Below, piece by piece: positions 8,535 to 16,522 of a stretch of 64,000 nucleotides of DNA. Under the pieces are notes generated by a model that was given only the letters and a program-made list of their open reading frames with translations, searched no databases and was not told the DNA's origin. This stretch comes from Haematomicrobium sanguinis DSM 21259. GTDB taxonomy: Bacteria > Actinomycetota > Actinomycetes > Actinomycetales > Micrococcaceae. The translations under genes were made by a program, and so were the position numbers. The stretch spans positions 62,001 through 126,000 of the forward strand of contig NZ_JIAG01000004.1 in NCBI RefSeq assembly GCF_000688395.1. Reading direction: 5' to 3'. Positions within the stretch are counted from its first letter, which is position 1; every line of letters starts with the position of its first letter.

Positions 8535-9386
8535 ATGAGCGGGAAATGGGGTAGCGCACCGGGTGCATTCCCGTTTGTCTCTTCGATTCGCGTCTACGAG
8601 CCCCTGGACGCCTTTGGCGACGCCGACCAGTCCCGAATCGTGGAGCAGCGCGGCATTTCGCGTGCGGCAATCGAGCGCCGTGAAGCTCTGGCCGCACAGC
8701 GACGGAACATGCGCACCCCGCTGGATCCTTTCCCACACTCCACCTCAGAACTCTTCCGCACGATAGTCTTTGAAACCCAAAGCGGCTCGCAACATTTTTA
8801 TAGCCCCAGCCAGGTTGCACTGCGAGCCAAGCTCGCCGCCGCAGACATGCAGTCAGCGTTGGGGGATCGGCTTCGCAACATCATGTTCCCCGAATCCGCG
8901 GTGGAAGAGCACTTCATTCGCAACGAGACGGCAGACACCGATGACCTTCTGGCCCCGCTCGTCTACAGCAAACAATCCACCTGGGGCATCCCACTCGCCT
9001 GGTTCGTCGCTTTTACCCCGATGGACGTCATCTACATCATCGAAGACGAAACAAGGGTGAATTCGGTCCTCGTCCACACTTCCCTTCCGATCGCTATTGA
9101 CCGGGTTCGCCGCGCGATAGCGACCATCGCCACGAAGGCGCCAGACCTGGAGATCCTTGACGGACTGACCTCACTCTCCGAATGGTTTGACAGCTTTAGC
9201 CCAAACGCTATTCTGGAACTCGACTATGGACCCGTTGCGGACTTCGTGTTCCCCGACGATTCCATGGATGATGTGATGCTCGGCATTGAGAGCATTGCAG
9301 AAGGGGACCTCACCGCCGCGGCCGCCGCCTACCGAAGGCTCACCTCCCGCTGGATTCCCATCCGGCAGCGCGCCCGGGCAAGTTAG
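8535..9386 (+). CDS. Uncharacterised soluble protein
   Basis: 283 residues, ATG 26 bp after xth. No recognisable catalytic motif, signal peptide or membrane span. The N-terminal third is helical and charged (QRGISRAAIERREALAAQRR). The middle has mixed beta-rich sequence around LAPLVYSKQSTWGIPLAWF and FTPMDVIYIIEDETRV. The C-terminus holds an acidic segment (FPDDSMDDVMLGIESIAEGD) and a short basic tail. Codon use and length support a real gene. I cannot assign a function; the neighbours (DNA repair, alpha-glucosidase) do not help. Confidence 0.75.
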   Translation: MSGKWGSAPGAFPFVSSIRVYEPLDAFGDADQSRIVEQRGISRAAIERREALAAQRRNMRTPLDPFPHSTSELFRTIVFETQSGSQHFYSPSQVALRAKLAAADMQSALGDRLRNIMFPESAVEEHFIRNETADTDDLLAPLVYSKQSTWGIPLAWFVAFTPMDVIYIIEDETRVNSVLVHTSLPIAIDRVRRAIATIATKAPDLEILDGLTSLSEWFDSFSPNAILELDYGPVADFVFPDDSMDDVMLGIESIAEGDLTAAAAAYRRLTSRWIPIRQRARAS

Positions 9387-9456
9387 CGCAATCAGCCCCG
9401 TAGGACTCTCCTGCACCCCCGACCGTAGACATCTACCCCAGGATGGAGGCATCCCC

Positions 9457-11124
9457 ATGATGACCGACCCCCAGCCCACCCAATGGTGGCGCGACGCCGT
9501 GATCTACCAGATTTACCCACGCTCCTTCGCCGACCGCAATGGCGACGGTATGGGTGATATCAACGGCATGCGAGACAAGCTCGGCTACCTCTCCAACCTC
9601 GGCGTGGACGCCATCTGGCTCTCTCCCTTCTACCGCTCTCCGCAAAAGGACGCGGGCTATGACGTCTCCGACTATCGCCAGGTGGACGAGCGCTTCGGCA
9701 CCTTGGAGGACTTCGAGGGCCTCATCCGCGAGGCACACCAGGGCGGGATCAAGGTCATTGTCGACTTGGTACCCAACCACACCTCGGACCAGCACGAGTG
9801 GTTCCAGGCCGCCCTCGCCGCCGCCCCCGGCTCCCCCGAGCGCGAACGCTACATGTTCCGCGACGGCAAAGGGCCGGACGGCAGCGAACCGCCCAACAAC
9901 TGGAAGTCGGTCTTCGGCGGCCGCGCTTGGACCCGTGTCACGGAGCCGGACGGCACCCCGGGCCAGTGGTACTTGCACATTTTTGACACCTCGCAGCCGG
10001 ACCTCAATTGGGAGAACCCCGAGGTGCGCACCGAAATGGAATCAGTGCTCCGCTTCTGGCTCGACCGCGGCGTCGACGGCTTCCGCGTCGACGTGGCACA
10101 CGGCATGATCAAGAAGGCCGGTCTCCCGGATTGGGAGGAGCGCACCGAGATGGTCGCCGACGCGGACACCGCCGAGCCCACGAACGCGACCCCGTACTGG
10201 GATCAAGACGGGGTGCATGAAATTTACCGGAGCTGGAACCAGGTTTTGGCAGAGTACGACGGCGATCGCATGCTGGTTGCCGAAGCTTGGGTTTCTCCCA
10301 TCGAACGATTGTTTCTTTACGTACGACCAGATGAAATGCAACAAGCCTTTAATTTCGAGTTCCTTCTCTCGGGTTGGGATGCGGAGAAGGTCACCAATAA
10401 TATTGCCGAGTCGCTGCGCGCCTCGGGCGAAGTGGGCGCGCCGCCCACCTGGGTACTTTCCAACCATGACGTGGTGCGTGCGGCCACGCGGCTTGGTTTT
10501 GGCCCCAAGGACGACGACGGTAGCAACAACATTGCCAAGGCACCCGATGAAGCTTTGGGCCAATTGCGCGCCCGAGCGTACTTGTTGCTGATGTTGGGCT
10601 TGCCTGGATCGGCGTACTTGTACCAAGGCGATGAACTCGGACTCCCCGATTATTACAATGTGCCGGACGCGATGCGCCAAGACCCGTCCTTCGCCCGTAC
10701 CGGCGGTGAAATGCGCGGCCGCGACGGCTGCCGAATCCCGATGCCGTGGGACTCAACCAAGCCGGGGTATGGCTTTTCCGATGTCGCCGACCCTGCGCCC
10801 GGTTGGCTCCCGCAACCCGAGTCCTATGCGGTCTACGCCGCAGACCAGCAGGTGGGCATCCCGGGTTCCACTTTCGAAGTCATCAAGGCGGCGCTGGCGT
10901 TGCGTCACGAACGCGAGCTCGGCCAGGGTGAGTTGGAGTTCTCGGCTGAGCATGAGCCTGCAGCCGGCATCGTGAGTTACACCAATAATGGCGTAACGGT
11001 GGTGACGAACATGGGTAATGACCAGGTGGCGCTCCCCGACTACGAGCAGATTCTGCTCGCTAGCATCCCGGAAGCCGTCACCGATGGCATGCTGGAGCCA
11101 AACGCTACCGTCTGGCTCGCATAA
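9457..11124 (+). CDS. GH13 alpha-glucosidase (alpha-amylase family)
   Basis: 555 residues. ATG at 9457 is preceded by GGATGGAGG; longer in-frame extensions lack an RBS. The (beta/alpha)8 barrel motifs are clear: VIYQIYPRSFADRNGDGMGD at the start, IVDLVPNHTSDQHEWF (region I), GVDGFRVDVAHG (region II, nucleophile Asp), MLVAEAWVSP (region III, general acid Glu) and WVLSNHDVVR (region IV). It resembles oligo-1,6-glucosidase/alpha-glucosidase enzymes that release glucose from short alpha-glucans or isomaltose. There is no signal peptide, so the enzyme is cytoplasmic. No sugar transporter lies nearby. Confidence 0.92.
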   Translation: MMTDPQPTQWWRDAVIYQIYPRSFADRNGDGMGDINGMRDKLGYLSNLGVDAIWLSPFYRSPQKDAGYDVSDYRQVDERFGTLEDFEGLIREAHQGGIKVIVDLVPNHTSDQHEWFQAALAAAPGSPERERYMFRDGKGPDGSEPPNNWKSVFGGRAWTRVTEPDGTPGQWYLHIFDTSQPDLNWENPEVRTEMESVLRFWLDRGVDGFRVDVAHGMIKKAGLPDWEERTEMVADADTAEPTNATPYWDQDGVHEIYRSWNQVLAEYDGDRMLVAEAWVSPIERLFLYVRPDEMQQAFNFEFLLSGWDAEKVTNNIAESLRASGEVGAPPTWVLSNHDVVRAATRLGFGPKDDDGSNNIAKAPDEALGQLRARAYLLLMLGLPGSAYLYQGDELGLPDYYNVPDAMRQDPSFARTGGEMRGRDGCRIPMPWDSTKPGYGFSDVADPAPGWLPQPESYAVYAADQQVGIPGSTFEVIKAALALRHERELGQGELEFSAEHEPAAGIVSYTNNGVTVVTNMGNDQVALPDYEQILLASIPEAVTDGMLEPNATVWLA

Positions 11125-11138
11125 CTTCGCGGAAGTTT

Positions 11139-11747
11139 CTAGCGGACCGGCTCCTGGCCCATGCGGGCGCGGGCGCCGGACGCCATGGAAATCAGCACCG
11201 GAACCTTGATGCCCAACTCGGCGTCAAGGTTCCGGACCAGATCGGTCACGTCCGAGCCCAATTCGGCTGGCGATACCCCGGCTCGCGGCGTGACGCGAAC
11301 TTTCAGGCACGGTGTCTTCTTGAAGATCCAGGTGGACGTCGACACGTTAGCGACTTCGGTGCGCCCGGAGATAGCCTGCTTTAGCAGTTGCTCGGCCACC
11401 GAAGCGGAGACACGTACCTGCCCGGGGAAACTGCCTTCTTCTTCACCGTCGTGCAGAGTCCCGGTGCGGCCCTTGCCTTGGGAAGCAATCCACACGATCA
11501 TCACAATCACGATGATGAGTAGCGCGGCGGCAATGGCGATCCACAGCCAACTGTCGCGCTGGCCTTCCAGAGTGGTCCGGGTGAACAGGTCGCTCAAGAA
11601 GGTGGTCGCCTGTTCATATCCCTGGTTGAAATAGTCCTTGAGAACCGGCACGCTCAACACCGCAATGACTCCGGCGCCGAGCACCAGAAACATTAGACCG
11701 GCAATACCGATGAGGAGCCGGTTCCATGCTCGAGGAGTTTGATTCAT
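11139..11747 (-). CDS. AmaP-like membrane anchor (Asp23 partner)
   Basis: 202 residues with two predicted membrane segments (LIGIAGLMFLVLGAGVIAVL and WIAIAAALLIIVIVMIVWIA), followed by a cytoplasmic C-terminal domain of alternating beta strands. The architecture matches the alkaline-shock membrane anchoring protein AmaP, which tethers Asp23 at the envelope. Last gene of a five-gene leftward operon; its ATG overlaps the upstream gene's stop (ATGA). Confidence 0.75.
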   Translation of the reverse strand: MNQTPRAWNRLLIGIAGLMFLVLGAGVIAVLSVPVLKDYFNQGYEQATTFLSDLFTRTTLEGQRDSWLWIAIAAALLIIVIVMIVWIASQGKGRTGTLHDGEEEGSFPGQVRVSASVAEQLLKQAISGRTEVANVSTSTWIFKKTPCLKVRVTPRAGVSPAELGSDVTDLVRNLDAELGIKVPVLISMASGARARMGQEPVR

Positions 11748-12400
11748 TGTCCCACCACCCCGGATTCACTCACATTGACGTTCACACGCGGTTGCGGCTC
11801 GTCAAAGATGCTCTGTACCTGTTCTTCGGCGACACGCTGAACCGCGTCGGTGTTCACCGGGATTCCCGAAGTGGGGCGCAACTGGACGTTGACCCGCGAT
11901 CGCGAGACGGTGACGAGAACCTGTTCCGGTGATAGCGAGGCCACCTGCCGAACCGACTTTGCGATTGCCGAGGCGATGACTTCGTTGTCAATGACCACAG
12001 CTGCGCGTCCATTGTTGATCCCGGTGCGCGCCTTACGTCCGGGAAGGATTGCCTTTAACAAGAGAATCAGCCCAATAAGAGCAACCACTCCAGCAATCAA
12101 ACCCACAAGTACTGGCTGAGGGCTGTTGGGGAGATCGCCGATCGCGGTCCAGACCTTGTTGAAATCCAGCCACAATGGCGGTTGACCGATCGCCCTCAGA
12201 ACAGCTTCCACCAGGAAGTAGCCAGCCACGATGATCGTCAAGAGCGCGAGGAAGATCGCCGAGATGGCGCGCGAGGAGTGCGTTTCGCGGCGGATCATCG
12301 CCGGCACGAGTCGATCGACCTCGGCGTCCGACTCGACCGAATTTTGCGCCGCAATCTGCTCCGACTCGCGGTCGGTATTTTCGTCAAGAAGAGAACTCAT
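11744..12400 (-). CDS. DUF6286-type membrane protein of the Asp23 operon
   Basis: 218 residues. An acidic N-terminus of ~40 residues is followed by two membrane segments (AISAIFLALLTIIVAGYFLV and VGLIAGVVALIGLILLLKAI), then a C-terminal domain including VLVTVSRSRVNVQL and the tail FDEPQPRVNVNVSE. In actinobacteria such proteins sit beside Asp23/Gls24 genes. It overlaps both neighbours by 4 bases, so it is translated together with them. Probable envelope-stress component; biochemical role unknown. Confidence 0.7.
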   Translation of the reverse strand: MSSLLDENTDRESEQIAAQNSVESDAEVDRLVPAMIRRETHSSRAISAIFLALLTIIVAGYFLVEAVLRAIGQPPLWLDFNKVWTAIGDLPNSPQPVLVGLIAGVVALIGLILLLKAILPGRKARTGINNGRAAVVIDNEVIASAIAKSVRQVASLSPEQVLVTVSRSRVNVQLRPTSGIPVNTDAVQRVAEEQVQSIFDEPQPRVNVNVSESGVVGQ

Positions 12401-12756
12401 TGAATTCGTGCCCCCTCATTAATGTGGGCTCCGGTGACCCGAATATCGACTCGTGCCACGCGGGATCCGGTCAATTGGGAAACGCGATCGGCAACCGTGC
12501 CCTTCGCCGCGTTGATGCGCTGCCAACCACTGGGACCGGGCGGCACGGGCCGCTCGAGGCTCGTCACGACCACGGGGAGCGACAAGCTTAAGGCGAGGTT
12601 TCCGCCGTCGTCCGCCACCTGAGCGCGAATGCGCTCAGCCTCTATGCCGAGTGCTTCGCTAGCGGCAAACTTGGCTGTGGACTCCAGTGCCTGCGATGAA
12701 ATTCGATTGTGACCAACCAGGTGTTGGCCACCTTCGATTTGCGGATTATCTGTCAT
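12397..12756 (-). CDS. Asp23/Gls24-like protein, second copy
   Basis: 119 residues from ATG at 12756. The start is placed here because the sequence further upstream in this frame runs through the neighbouring gene. The protein has the short alpha/beta Asp23-like layout: a helical NRISSQALESTAKFAASEAL segment, then beta strands LALSLSLPVVV and VARVDIRVTGAHI. It is more diverged than the first Asp23 gene of the operon. Likely a partner subunit in the same membrane-associated assembly. Confidence 0.65.
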   Translation of the reverse strand: MTDNPQIEGGQHLVGHNRISSQALESTAKFAASEALGIEAERIRAQVADDGGNLALSLSLPVVVTSLERPVPPGPSGWQRINAAKGTVADRVSQLTGSRVARVDIRVTGAHINEGARIQ

Positions 12757-12770
12757 CGTCCAGGCCCCCT

Positions 12771-12962
12771 TTAGGAGGCCGAACGCCGGCCGGTCAAGGC
12801 GTCGAGGGCGCCCTTGAGGTCTACCTTTCCTTCCACAGCGCGCCCGATGACACCGCCAACGGCCATGAAGAGGGCGGCGAGGAAGAATGCTCCCACACCC
12901 CAGGTGAACCCGATAATGGCAAGAAGCGCTCCTGCCGCAATTCCAACTACCGTGGGACTCAT
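12771..12962 (-). CDS. Small membrane protein of the Asp23 operon (DUF2273-like)
   Basis: 63 residues with two hydrophobic helices (VVGIAAGALLAIIGFTWGV and FFLAALFMAVGGVIGRAV), then a short basic tail. The two-helix Gly-rich layout next to Asp23 and AmaP genes fits the DUF2273 small membrane proteins. It overlaps the upstream Asp23 stop by 4 bases. Confidence 0.65.
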   Translation of the reverse strand: MSPTVVGIAAGALLAIIGFTWGVGAFFLAALFMAVGGVIGRAVEGKVDLKGALDALTGRRSAS

Positions 12963-13381
12963 AGCTTGTGCTCCTTTTCTTGCTGTTTTGGTTGTAAGAC
13001 ATCGGCAATATCCACGTTGACTTCCGTCACGCGCAGGCCGGTTTGGGTGTTTAGCATGCGGTAAATCTCGGCGCGCACGGTATTGGCCACCTGCGCGAGG
13101 TTTGCCCCGAATTGGGCATTGACTCCAATATTGACGGCAACCTCTTCCCGGCCGACGGCAACGGAAATATTGTGAAGCCGCGGCGTGGCCGGGCGGCCGA
13201 TTCCGGTTGTCTGCTGAATCTGGTTGACGAGGCCGTCGCTTCGACGGTGGTTACTTACCACTCCGGGGACCGCCGAGGCGGCCAAGGACACGAGTTTTTC
13301 CACCACGCCCTCAGCGATTTCGGTGGTTCCCTTTAAGTCTTGCGATGCAGTGGCGCTGGCAAGTTCGGTTGTGCTTTGCAA
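12959..13381 (-). CDS. Asp23/Gls24-family envelope stress protein
   Basis: 140 residues. The TTG start at 13381 is supported by a strong AGGAGG 8 nt upstream; no in-frame ATG lies nearby. Family features are GTTEIAEGVVEKLVSLAASAV at the N-terminus, VAVGREEVAVNIGVNAQFG in the middle and LRVTEVNVDIADV near the end. In Firmicutes Asp23 forms membrane-associated polymers anchored by AmaP and guards against cell-envelope stress. First gene of the operon ending at AmaP. Confidence 0.85.
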   Translation of the reverse strand: MQSTTELASATASQDLKGTTEIAEGVVEKLVSLAASAVPGVVSNHRRSDGLVNQIQQTTGIGRPATPRLHNISVAVGREEVAVNIGVNAQFGANLAQVANTVRAEIYRMLNTQTGLRVTEVNVDIADVLQPKQQEKEHKL

Positions 13382-13445
13382 TGGTTCAGCCTCCTCGATA
13401 CTTACCTTAGTCTCTGGAAGCGGGGTTTGGGGAGATGACTTGTGC

Positions 13446-13958
13446 TTATTGAAAGCTGCAATGTTGATTTAGCCAGTCAATGTATTGATTGACTGCCGTT
13501 GCGAACTCTTCAGATTCGAGGTAGCCGGGGTCATTCAGCTTTGATTCAACGGTTGCGAGTTGGGACTTGAGCTCCCCGGGAACCGCCGGTGCAAGGTTTT
13601 TCAGTCCAGCTTGAAGACTGTCTAAGTCTTTTGACGTGAGGTTCCCCAATTGTGTTGCGCCGAGTTTGTCAATAAGGAGAGCGACAGTGATGCAGTCCTG
13701 GCTTTTGGTTTCGCCTTTACTCATATCTTCTTGGGAGTTCGGCGTGGGCGAGAGGGTGGCACCGGTTGCTGCTTCGGGGACCGATGGGTCCACCTGCTCG
13801 CCGGGCATTGACGGGGCCGCAGTTGGCACATCCGCCGCGGCCGGGTCCGAGGTGCTACTCGCGAGCGCGGTGCATGAGGCCAACGCCAGGGCGCACGCGG
13901 CCAGAGCCATCACAAAGAGCCCTCCGGCGATTCTGCTGTGGGTGGGGAAGTTCCTCAT
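13446..13958 (-). CDS. Small secreted lipoprotein of unknown function
   Basis: 170 residues from ATG 13958 (an upstream TTG is less likely). The signal peptide ends in a lipobox LASC (about residue 28). A ~50-residue Ser/Ala/Pro-rich linker follows, then a helical domain with two cysteines (SQDCITVALLIDKL and the terminal LNQHCSFQ) that could form a disulfide. The domain is unfamiliar to me. Monocistronic; its upstream region holds repeat copy A. Confidence 0.72.
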   Translation of the reverse strand: MRNFPTHSRIAGGLFVMALAACALALASCTALASSTSDPAAADVPTAAPSMPGEQVDPSVPEAATGATLSPTPNSQEDMSKGETKSQDCITVALLIDKLGATQLGNLTSKDLDSLQAGLKNLAPAVPGELKSQLATVESKLNDPGYLESEEFATAVNQYIDWLNQHCSFQ

Positions 13959-14048
13959 CAAGCCGATATTCTATCCGGCCAGTCTTGGAGGTTGGTGAAC
14001 ACCGGGCGTGCATAGACTGAATCGCCGCACCCCTCCCCCTCTCCAATT

Positions 14049-14188
14049 CGACTGTGCAGAACACGCACGCGACACGCCGTTAAAGCGTGCAATATCTGCA
14101 CAGTCGATTATGAGTGTGCAGGCGGGGTGACCTTTGCCGCGCGGGTTGCCGGGATAAAAAGCACGACGGCGATGCTCGCCTACCGCGG
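14049..14188. repeat. ~140-bp repeat copy A (upstream of the GT87 gene)
   Basis: It starts with CGACTGTGCAG, has a 36-bp interior, then CTGCACAGTCG (14096-14106), then about 80 bp shared with copy B (15501-15642), including GGCGGGGTGACCTTTGCCGC and GCACGACGGCGATGCTCGCC. The shared flank is in direct orientation with copy B, but the interior between the inverted arms is in the opposite orientation. Confidence 0.85.
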
Positions 14189-14245
14189 GAAATCGCGCCA
14201 CTGGGCTATGCTCAGTTTTGCTAAGCCACAGCACCTAGGAGACAC

Positions 14246-15526
14246 ATGAGCCGTCTGGCCACTATCGCGGGCCTCGCGCTCATTACACTCGCCGCCGTAC
14301 TAGGGTTCGGGTATTCCATCGCTGCCAGCCAATTCGTGGACGCCGAGTTTATCGGCTCCGACTTCACTGTTTACCGGGCCGGTGGCCAGGCCATGCTCGC
14401 GGGGGCCGACGCAACAGGGTTGCTTTATTCCGTCACCATGGACAGGTTTGGCGGTTTCGAGCTTCCATTCACCTACCCGCCGTTTGCGGCGCTGATTTTT
14501 GCGCCCCTCGCTGCGCTGGATTTCACCGCTGGACTTGTTGTCATCAATGTCGCGGGAGTTCTGGTGGGCATCGCGCTTGCATGGGCACTGTGGATACGGA
14601 TCTTCCGCAAGGGACTCCGCGGAAAACCAGTTTCCGCCTATCGATTTTGGGACTTCGCGAGCATCGCCATCGCAACTTTCGCCATTCTGGCCCTTGGCCC
14701 CTGGCGCGAGACCATCGCCTATGGACAAATCAACATCATTCTGATGGCTCTCGTTTCCTTCGACGCCCTTGCCGGCCCACGCTGGGATCGCTGGCGTGGC
14801 ATTCTGACTGGCCTCGCGGCCGGAATTAAGCTCACGCCGCTCGCACTTGGTCTGTACTACTTGGTACGTGGTGATTGGAAGTCGCTGGTCCGCATGGCAT
14901 CTGGATTTGCCGCTACCGTCGTCCTCGCGTGGATCGTCCGGCCGGTCGAGTCCGAGCAATTCTGGACATCTGTGATCTTCGACGCCAGCCGGGTCGGCGG
15001 CGTGGGCTATCTGGACAATCTCTCTTTGCGCGCGCTCCTTTTGCACTACGGCATTCCCGAAGGAAGTGAAACTATTCCGTGGCTTGTGGCCTGCGTTGTG
15101 GTTGTCGCTGCGGGAGCCTGGGGCATCCGCCGAGCGAGCGTCGCAGGACAACGTCTCACAGCATTTTCCATCGCCACGCTCGTGATGCTCCTGATCTCCC
15201 CGATCTCCTGGTCGCATCACTTTGTTTATATCGCTCTCATCGTGCCGGCGTTGGTACTACTTGGAACGGCCCTGCGTTCGACGAAACCACCTTTCGCCGT
15301 ATGGTGCTTTGCAGCCGCCCTCCTTGCCCTGATCGCGTTTTACTTTTCGCCGAGAACAATCAAGTATTTGCCTGGGGTTCCCGCGTTCAACGATCACGGT
15401 TCCGACGGGTGGATGTGGCTGGCTACGATCGGCTCGCCGGTTGCGGTCCTTCTCTTCGTCACATTGATCGTTGCCTCTTCAGCTCTCGCACACTCGAAAT
15501 CGACTGTGCAGAAAAAGCACGCTTAG
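14246..15526 (+). CDS. GT87-family polyprenyl-phosphate mannosyltransferase (DUF2029)
   Basis: 426 residues with about ten hydrophobic spans and the GT-C layout. The first periplasmic loop carries the acidic GSDFTVYRAGGQAML segment, including the Asp typical of GT87 active sites; further family sequence is ELPFTYPPFAALIFAPLA and GILTGLAAGIKLTPLAL. Actinobacterial homologues (PimE-like) transfer mannose from polyprenyl-phosphomannose to envelope glycolipids. The C-terminal residues STVQKKHA are encoded by repeat copy B, so the repeat's arrival may have remodelled the 3' end. ATG preceded by TAGGAGA. Confidence 0.85.
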   Translation: MSRLATIAGLALITLAAVLGFGYSIAASQFVDAEFIGSDFTVYRAGGQAMLAGADATGLLYSVTMDRFGGFELPFTYPPFAALIFAPLAALDFTAGLVVINVAGVLVGIALAWALWIRIFRKGLRGKPVSAYRFWDFASIAIATFAILALGPWRETIAYGQINIILMALVSFDALAGPRWDRWRGILTGLAAGIKLTPLALGLYYLVRGDWKSLVRMASGFAATVVLAWIVRPVESEQFWTSVIFDASRVGGVGYLDNLSLRALLLHYGIPEGSETIPWLVACVVVVAAGAWGIRRASVAGQRLTAFSIATLVMLLISPISWSHHFVYIALIVPALVLLGTALRSTKPPFAVWCFAAALLALIAFYFSPRTIKYLPGVPAFNDHGSDGWMWLATIGSPVAVLLFVTLIVASSALAHSKSTVQKKHA

Positions 15527-15642
15527 ACGGCGTGTCGCGTGCGTGTTATGCACAGTCGAATTTGAGTGGGCAGGCGGGGTGACCTTTGCCGCGCGGGTTT
15601 CCGGGATTAGCAAAGCACGACGGCGATGCTCGCCTTCCGCGG
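15501..15642. repeat. ~140-bp repeat copy B (overlaps the 3' end of the GT87 gene)
   Basis: Outer arm CGACTGTGCAG at 15501-15511, second arm at 15549-15558, then about 84 bp that match copy A directly. The interior carries CGGCGTGTCGCGTGCGTGTT, whose exact reverse complement is in the interior of copy A. The first bases encode the last eight residues of the mannosyltransferase. Confidence 0.85.
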
Positions 15643-15668
15643 TTAAGGTGAGCATCGCCGTCGTGCTT
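15613..15668. repeat. 24-bp-arm hairpin after repeat copy B
   Basis: AAGCACGACGGCGATGCTCG and the following bases (15613-15636) pair with 15645-15668 with one mismatch. The left arm belongs to copy B; the right arm is absent from copy A. It lies between the convergent GT87 gene and the tRNA cluster. Confidence 0.7.
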
Positions 15669-15701
15669 AAAAAGAAAAAGCCCCCGCACACCGCGGGGGC
15701 T
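15669..15701 (-). terminator. Intrinsic terminator of the tRNA cluster
   Basis: Read leftward, a GCCCCCGC/GCGGGGGC stem (arms 15680-15687 and 15693-15700) is followed by CTTTTTCTTTTT. It lies just downstream of tRNA-Phe, the last gene of the leftward tRNA cluster. Classic rho-independent form. Confidence 0.85.
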
Positions 15702-15707
15702 CAAAGC

Positions 15708-15783
15708 TGGTGGCTCCGACCGGCGTCGATCCGGTGACCTTTCGATTTTCAGTCGAACGCTCTACCAACTGAGCTACAGAGCC
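15708..15783 (-). tRNA. tRNA-Phe (GAA)
   Basis: 76 nt including an encoded CCA. The cloverleaf is complete: acceptor GGCTCTG/CGGAGCC, D-arm AGCTCAGTTGGTAGAGC, anticodon loop CTGAAAA with GAA, and T-loop GATCGAC in place of the usual TTCGA. Last of a three-tRNA leftward cluster. Confidence 0.95.
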
Positions 15784-15830
15784 TGGTACCTACCAAGGGT
15801 AGTCACCGCATCCCACCGAAATGGAACGAG

Positions 15831-15904
15831 CGACCCTGACGGGACTTGAACCCGCGACCTCCGCCGTGACAGGGCGGCGCGCTAACCAACTGCGCTACAG
15901 GGCC
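15831..15904 (-). tRNA. tRNA-Asp (GTC)
   Basis: 74 nt. Acceptor GGCCCTG pairs with CAGGGTC (one G-U), discriminator G. The anticodon loop CTGTCAC gives GTC for aspartate. The T-loop is GGTTCAAGTCC. No CCA is encoded. Confidence 0.95.
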
Positions 15905-15975
15905 TTGCTTTTGCAAGACTTCAATCTTAGCAGTTCCGGCGAGTGCCAGTGACCACGTCGATCGAGCTGTTTGCG

Positions 15976-16048
15976 TACCCCCAACGGGATTCGAACCCGT
16001 GCCGCCGCCGTGAAAGGGCGGTGTCCTAGGCCGCTAGACGATGGGGGC
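15976..16048 (-). tRNA. tRNA-Glu (TTC)
   Basis: 73 nt. Acceptor GCCCCCA pairs with TGGGGGT, discriminator A. The anticodon loop CTTTCAC gives TTC for glutamate. The T-loop is GGTTCGAATCC. First gene of the leftward tRNA cluster; no CCA encoded. Confidence 0.95.
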
Positions 16049-16142
16049 CTTGCCTCATTGAGGACCTATAAAACTATAGGGGTAAATCGCGCATTCCCCA
16101 AATCGCCGCGTGGAACGGCGGGGGTGCGCGAGGGTAGTGCGC

Positions 16143-16262
16143 GCGCGGGGGTGGTGTGGGAACGGTGCCGCGCGGGGGTGGTGTGGGAACGGTGCCGCGC
16201 GGGGGTGGTGTGGGAACGGTGTCGCGCGGGGGTGGTGTGGGAACGGTGCCGCGCGGGGTGGT
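16143..16262. repeat. 27-bp tandem repeat, four copies plus a partial
   Basis: Units start at 16143, 16170, 16197 and 16224. The unit is GCGCGGGGGTGGTGTGGGAA followed by CGGTGCC. Copy 3 has one substitution (GTC for GCC) and a truncated fifth copy follows. It lies in the gap between tRNA-Glu and the EamA gene. Twenty-seven bases equal nine codons, so frames read as repeats, but those frames run into tRNA-Glu and are not credible genes. Confidence 0.9.
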
Positions 16263-16308
16263 GCGCGCTGGTTGCGCAAGTTGGGCGGGTACGGGAAGCT
16301 CGGCGCGG

Positions 16309-16386
16309 ACTTATGCTCACTGAGGCGACGGGTTGGTGAGCATAAGAACTTATGCTCACCAGGTTGGCCGTGAAGTGAGCATAAGT
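16309..16386. repeat. Four alternating copies of ACTTATGCTCAC
   Basis: ACTTATGCTCAC at 16309-16320 and 16348-16359 alternates with the reverse complement at 16336-16346 and 16375-16386, making two adjacent hairpins. It lies upstream of the EamA gene and downstream of the 27-bp repeat. It is between divergent transcription units, so it is not simply a terminator. Confidence 0.75.
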
Positions 16387-16522
16387 TGGCGGGACTGGGT
16401 GGCGCGCTGAGTGGTGCGGTTGGGTGACGCGCTGGACGGGAAATTGAGCCGGAGGCCATGGCGGACAAGAGATGTCCGGAATCCGCGAGCTTTTGGGGGA
16501 AAGCGGGTCTAGCGTGGAGCCC

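Noticed and set aside
16143-16262. CRISPR array
   Set aside because: The repeats are directly adjacent with no unique spacers, and no cas genes are nearby.
15971-16339. Rightward frame encoding repeated AGVVWERCR
   Set aside because: It begins inside tRNA-Glu on the opposite strand and only reflects the 27-bp tandem repeat; no RBS.
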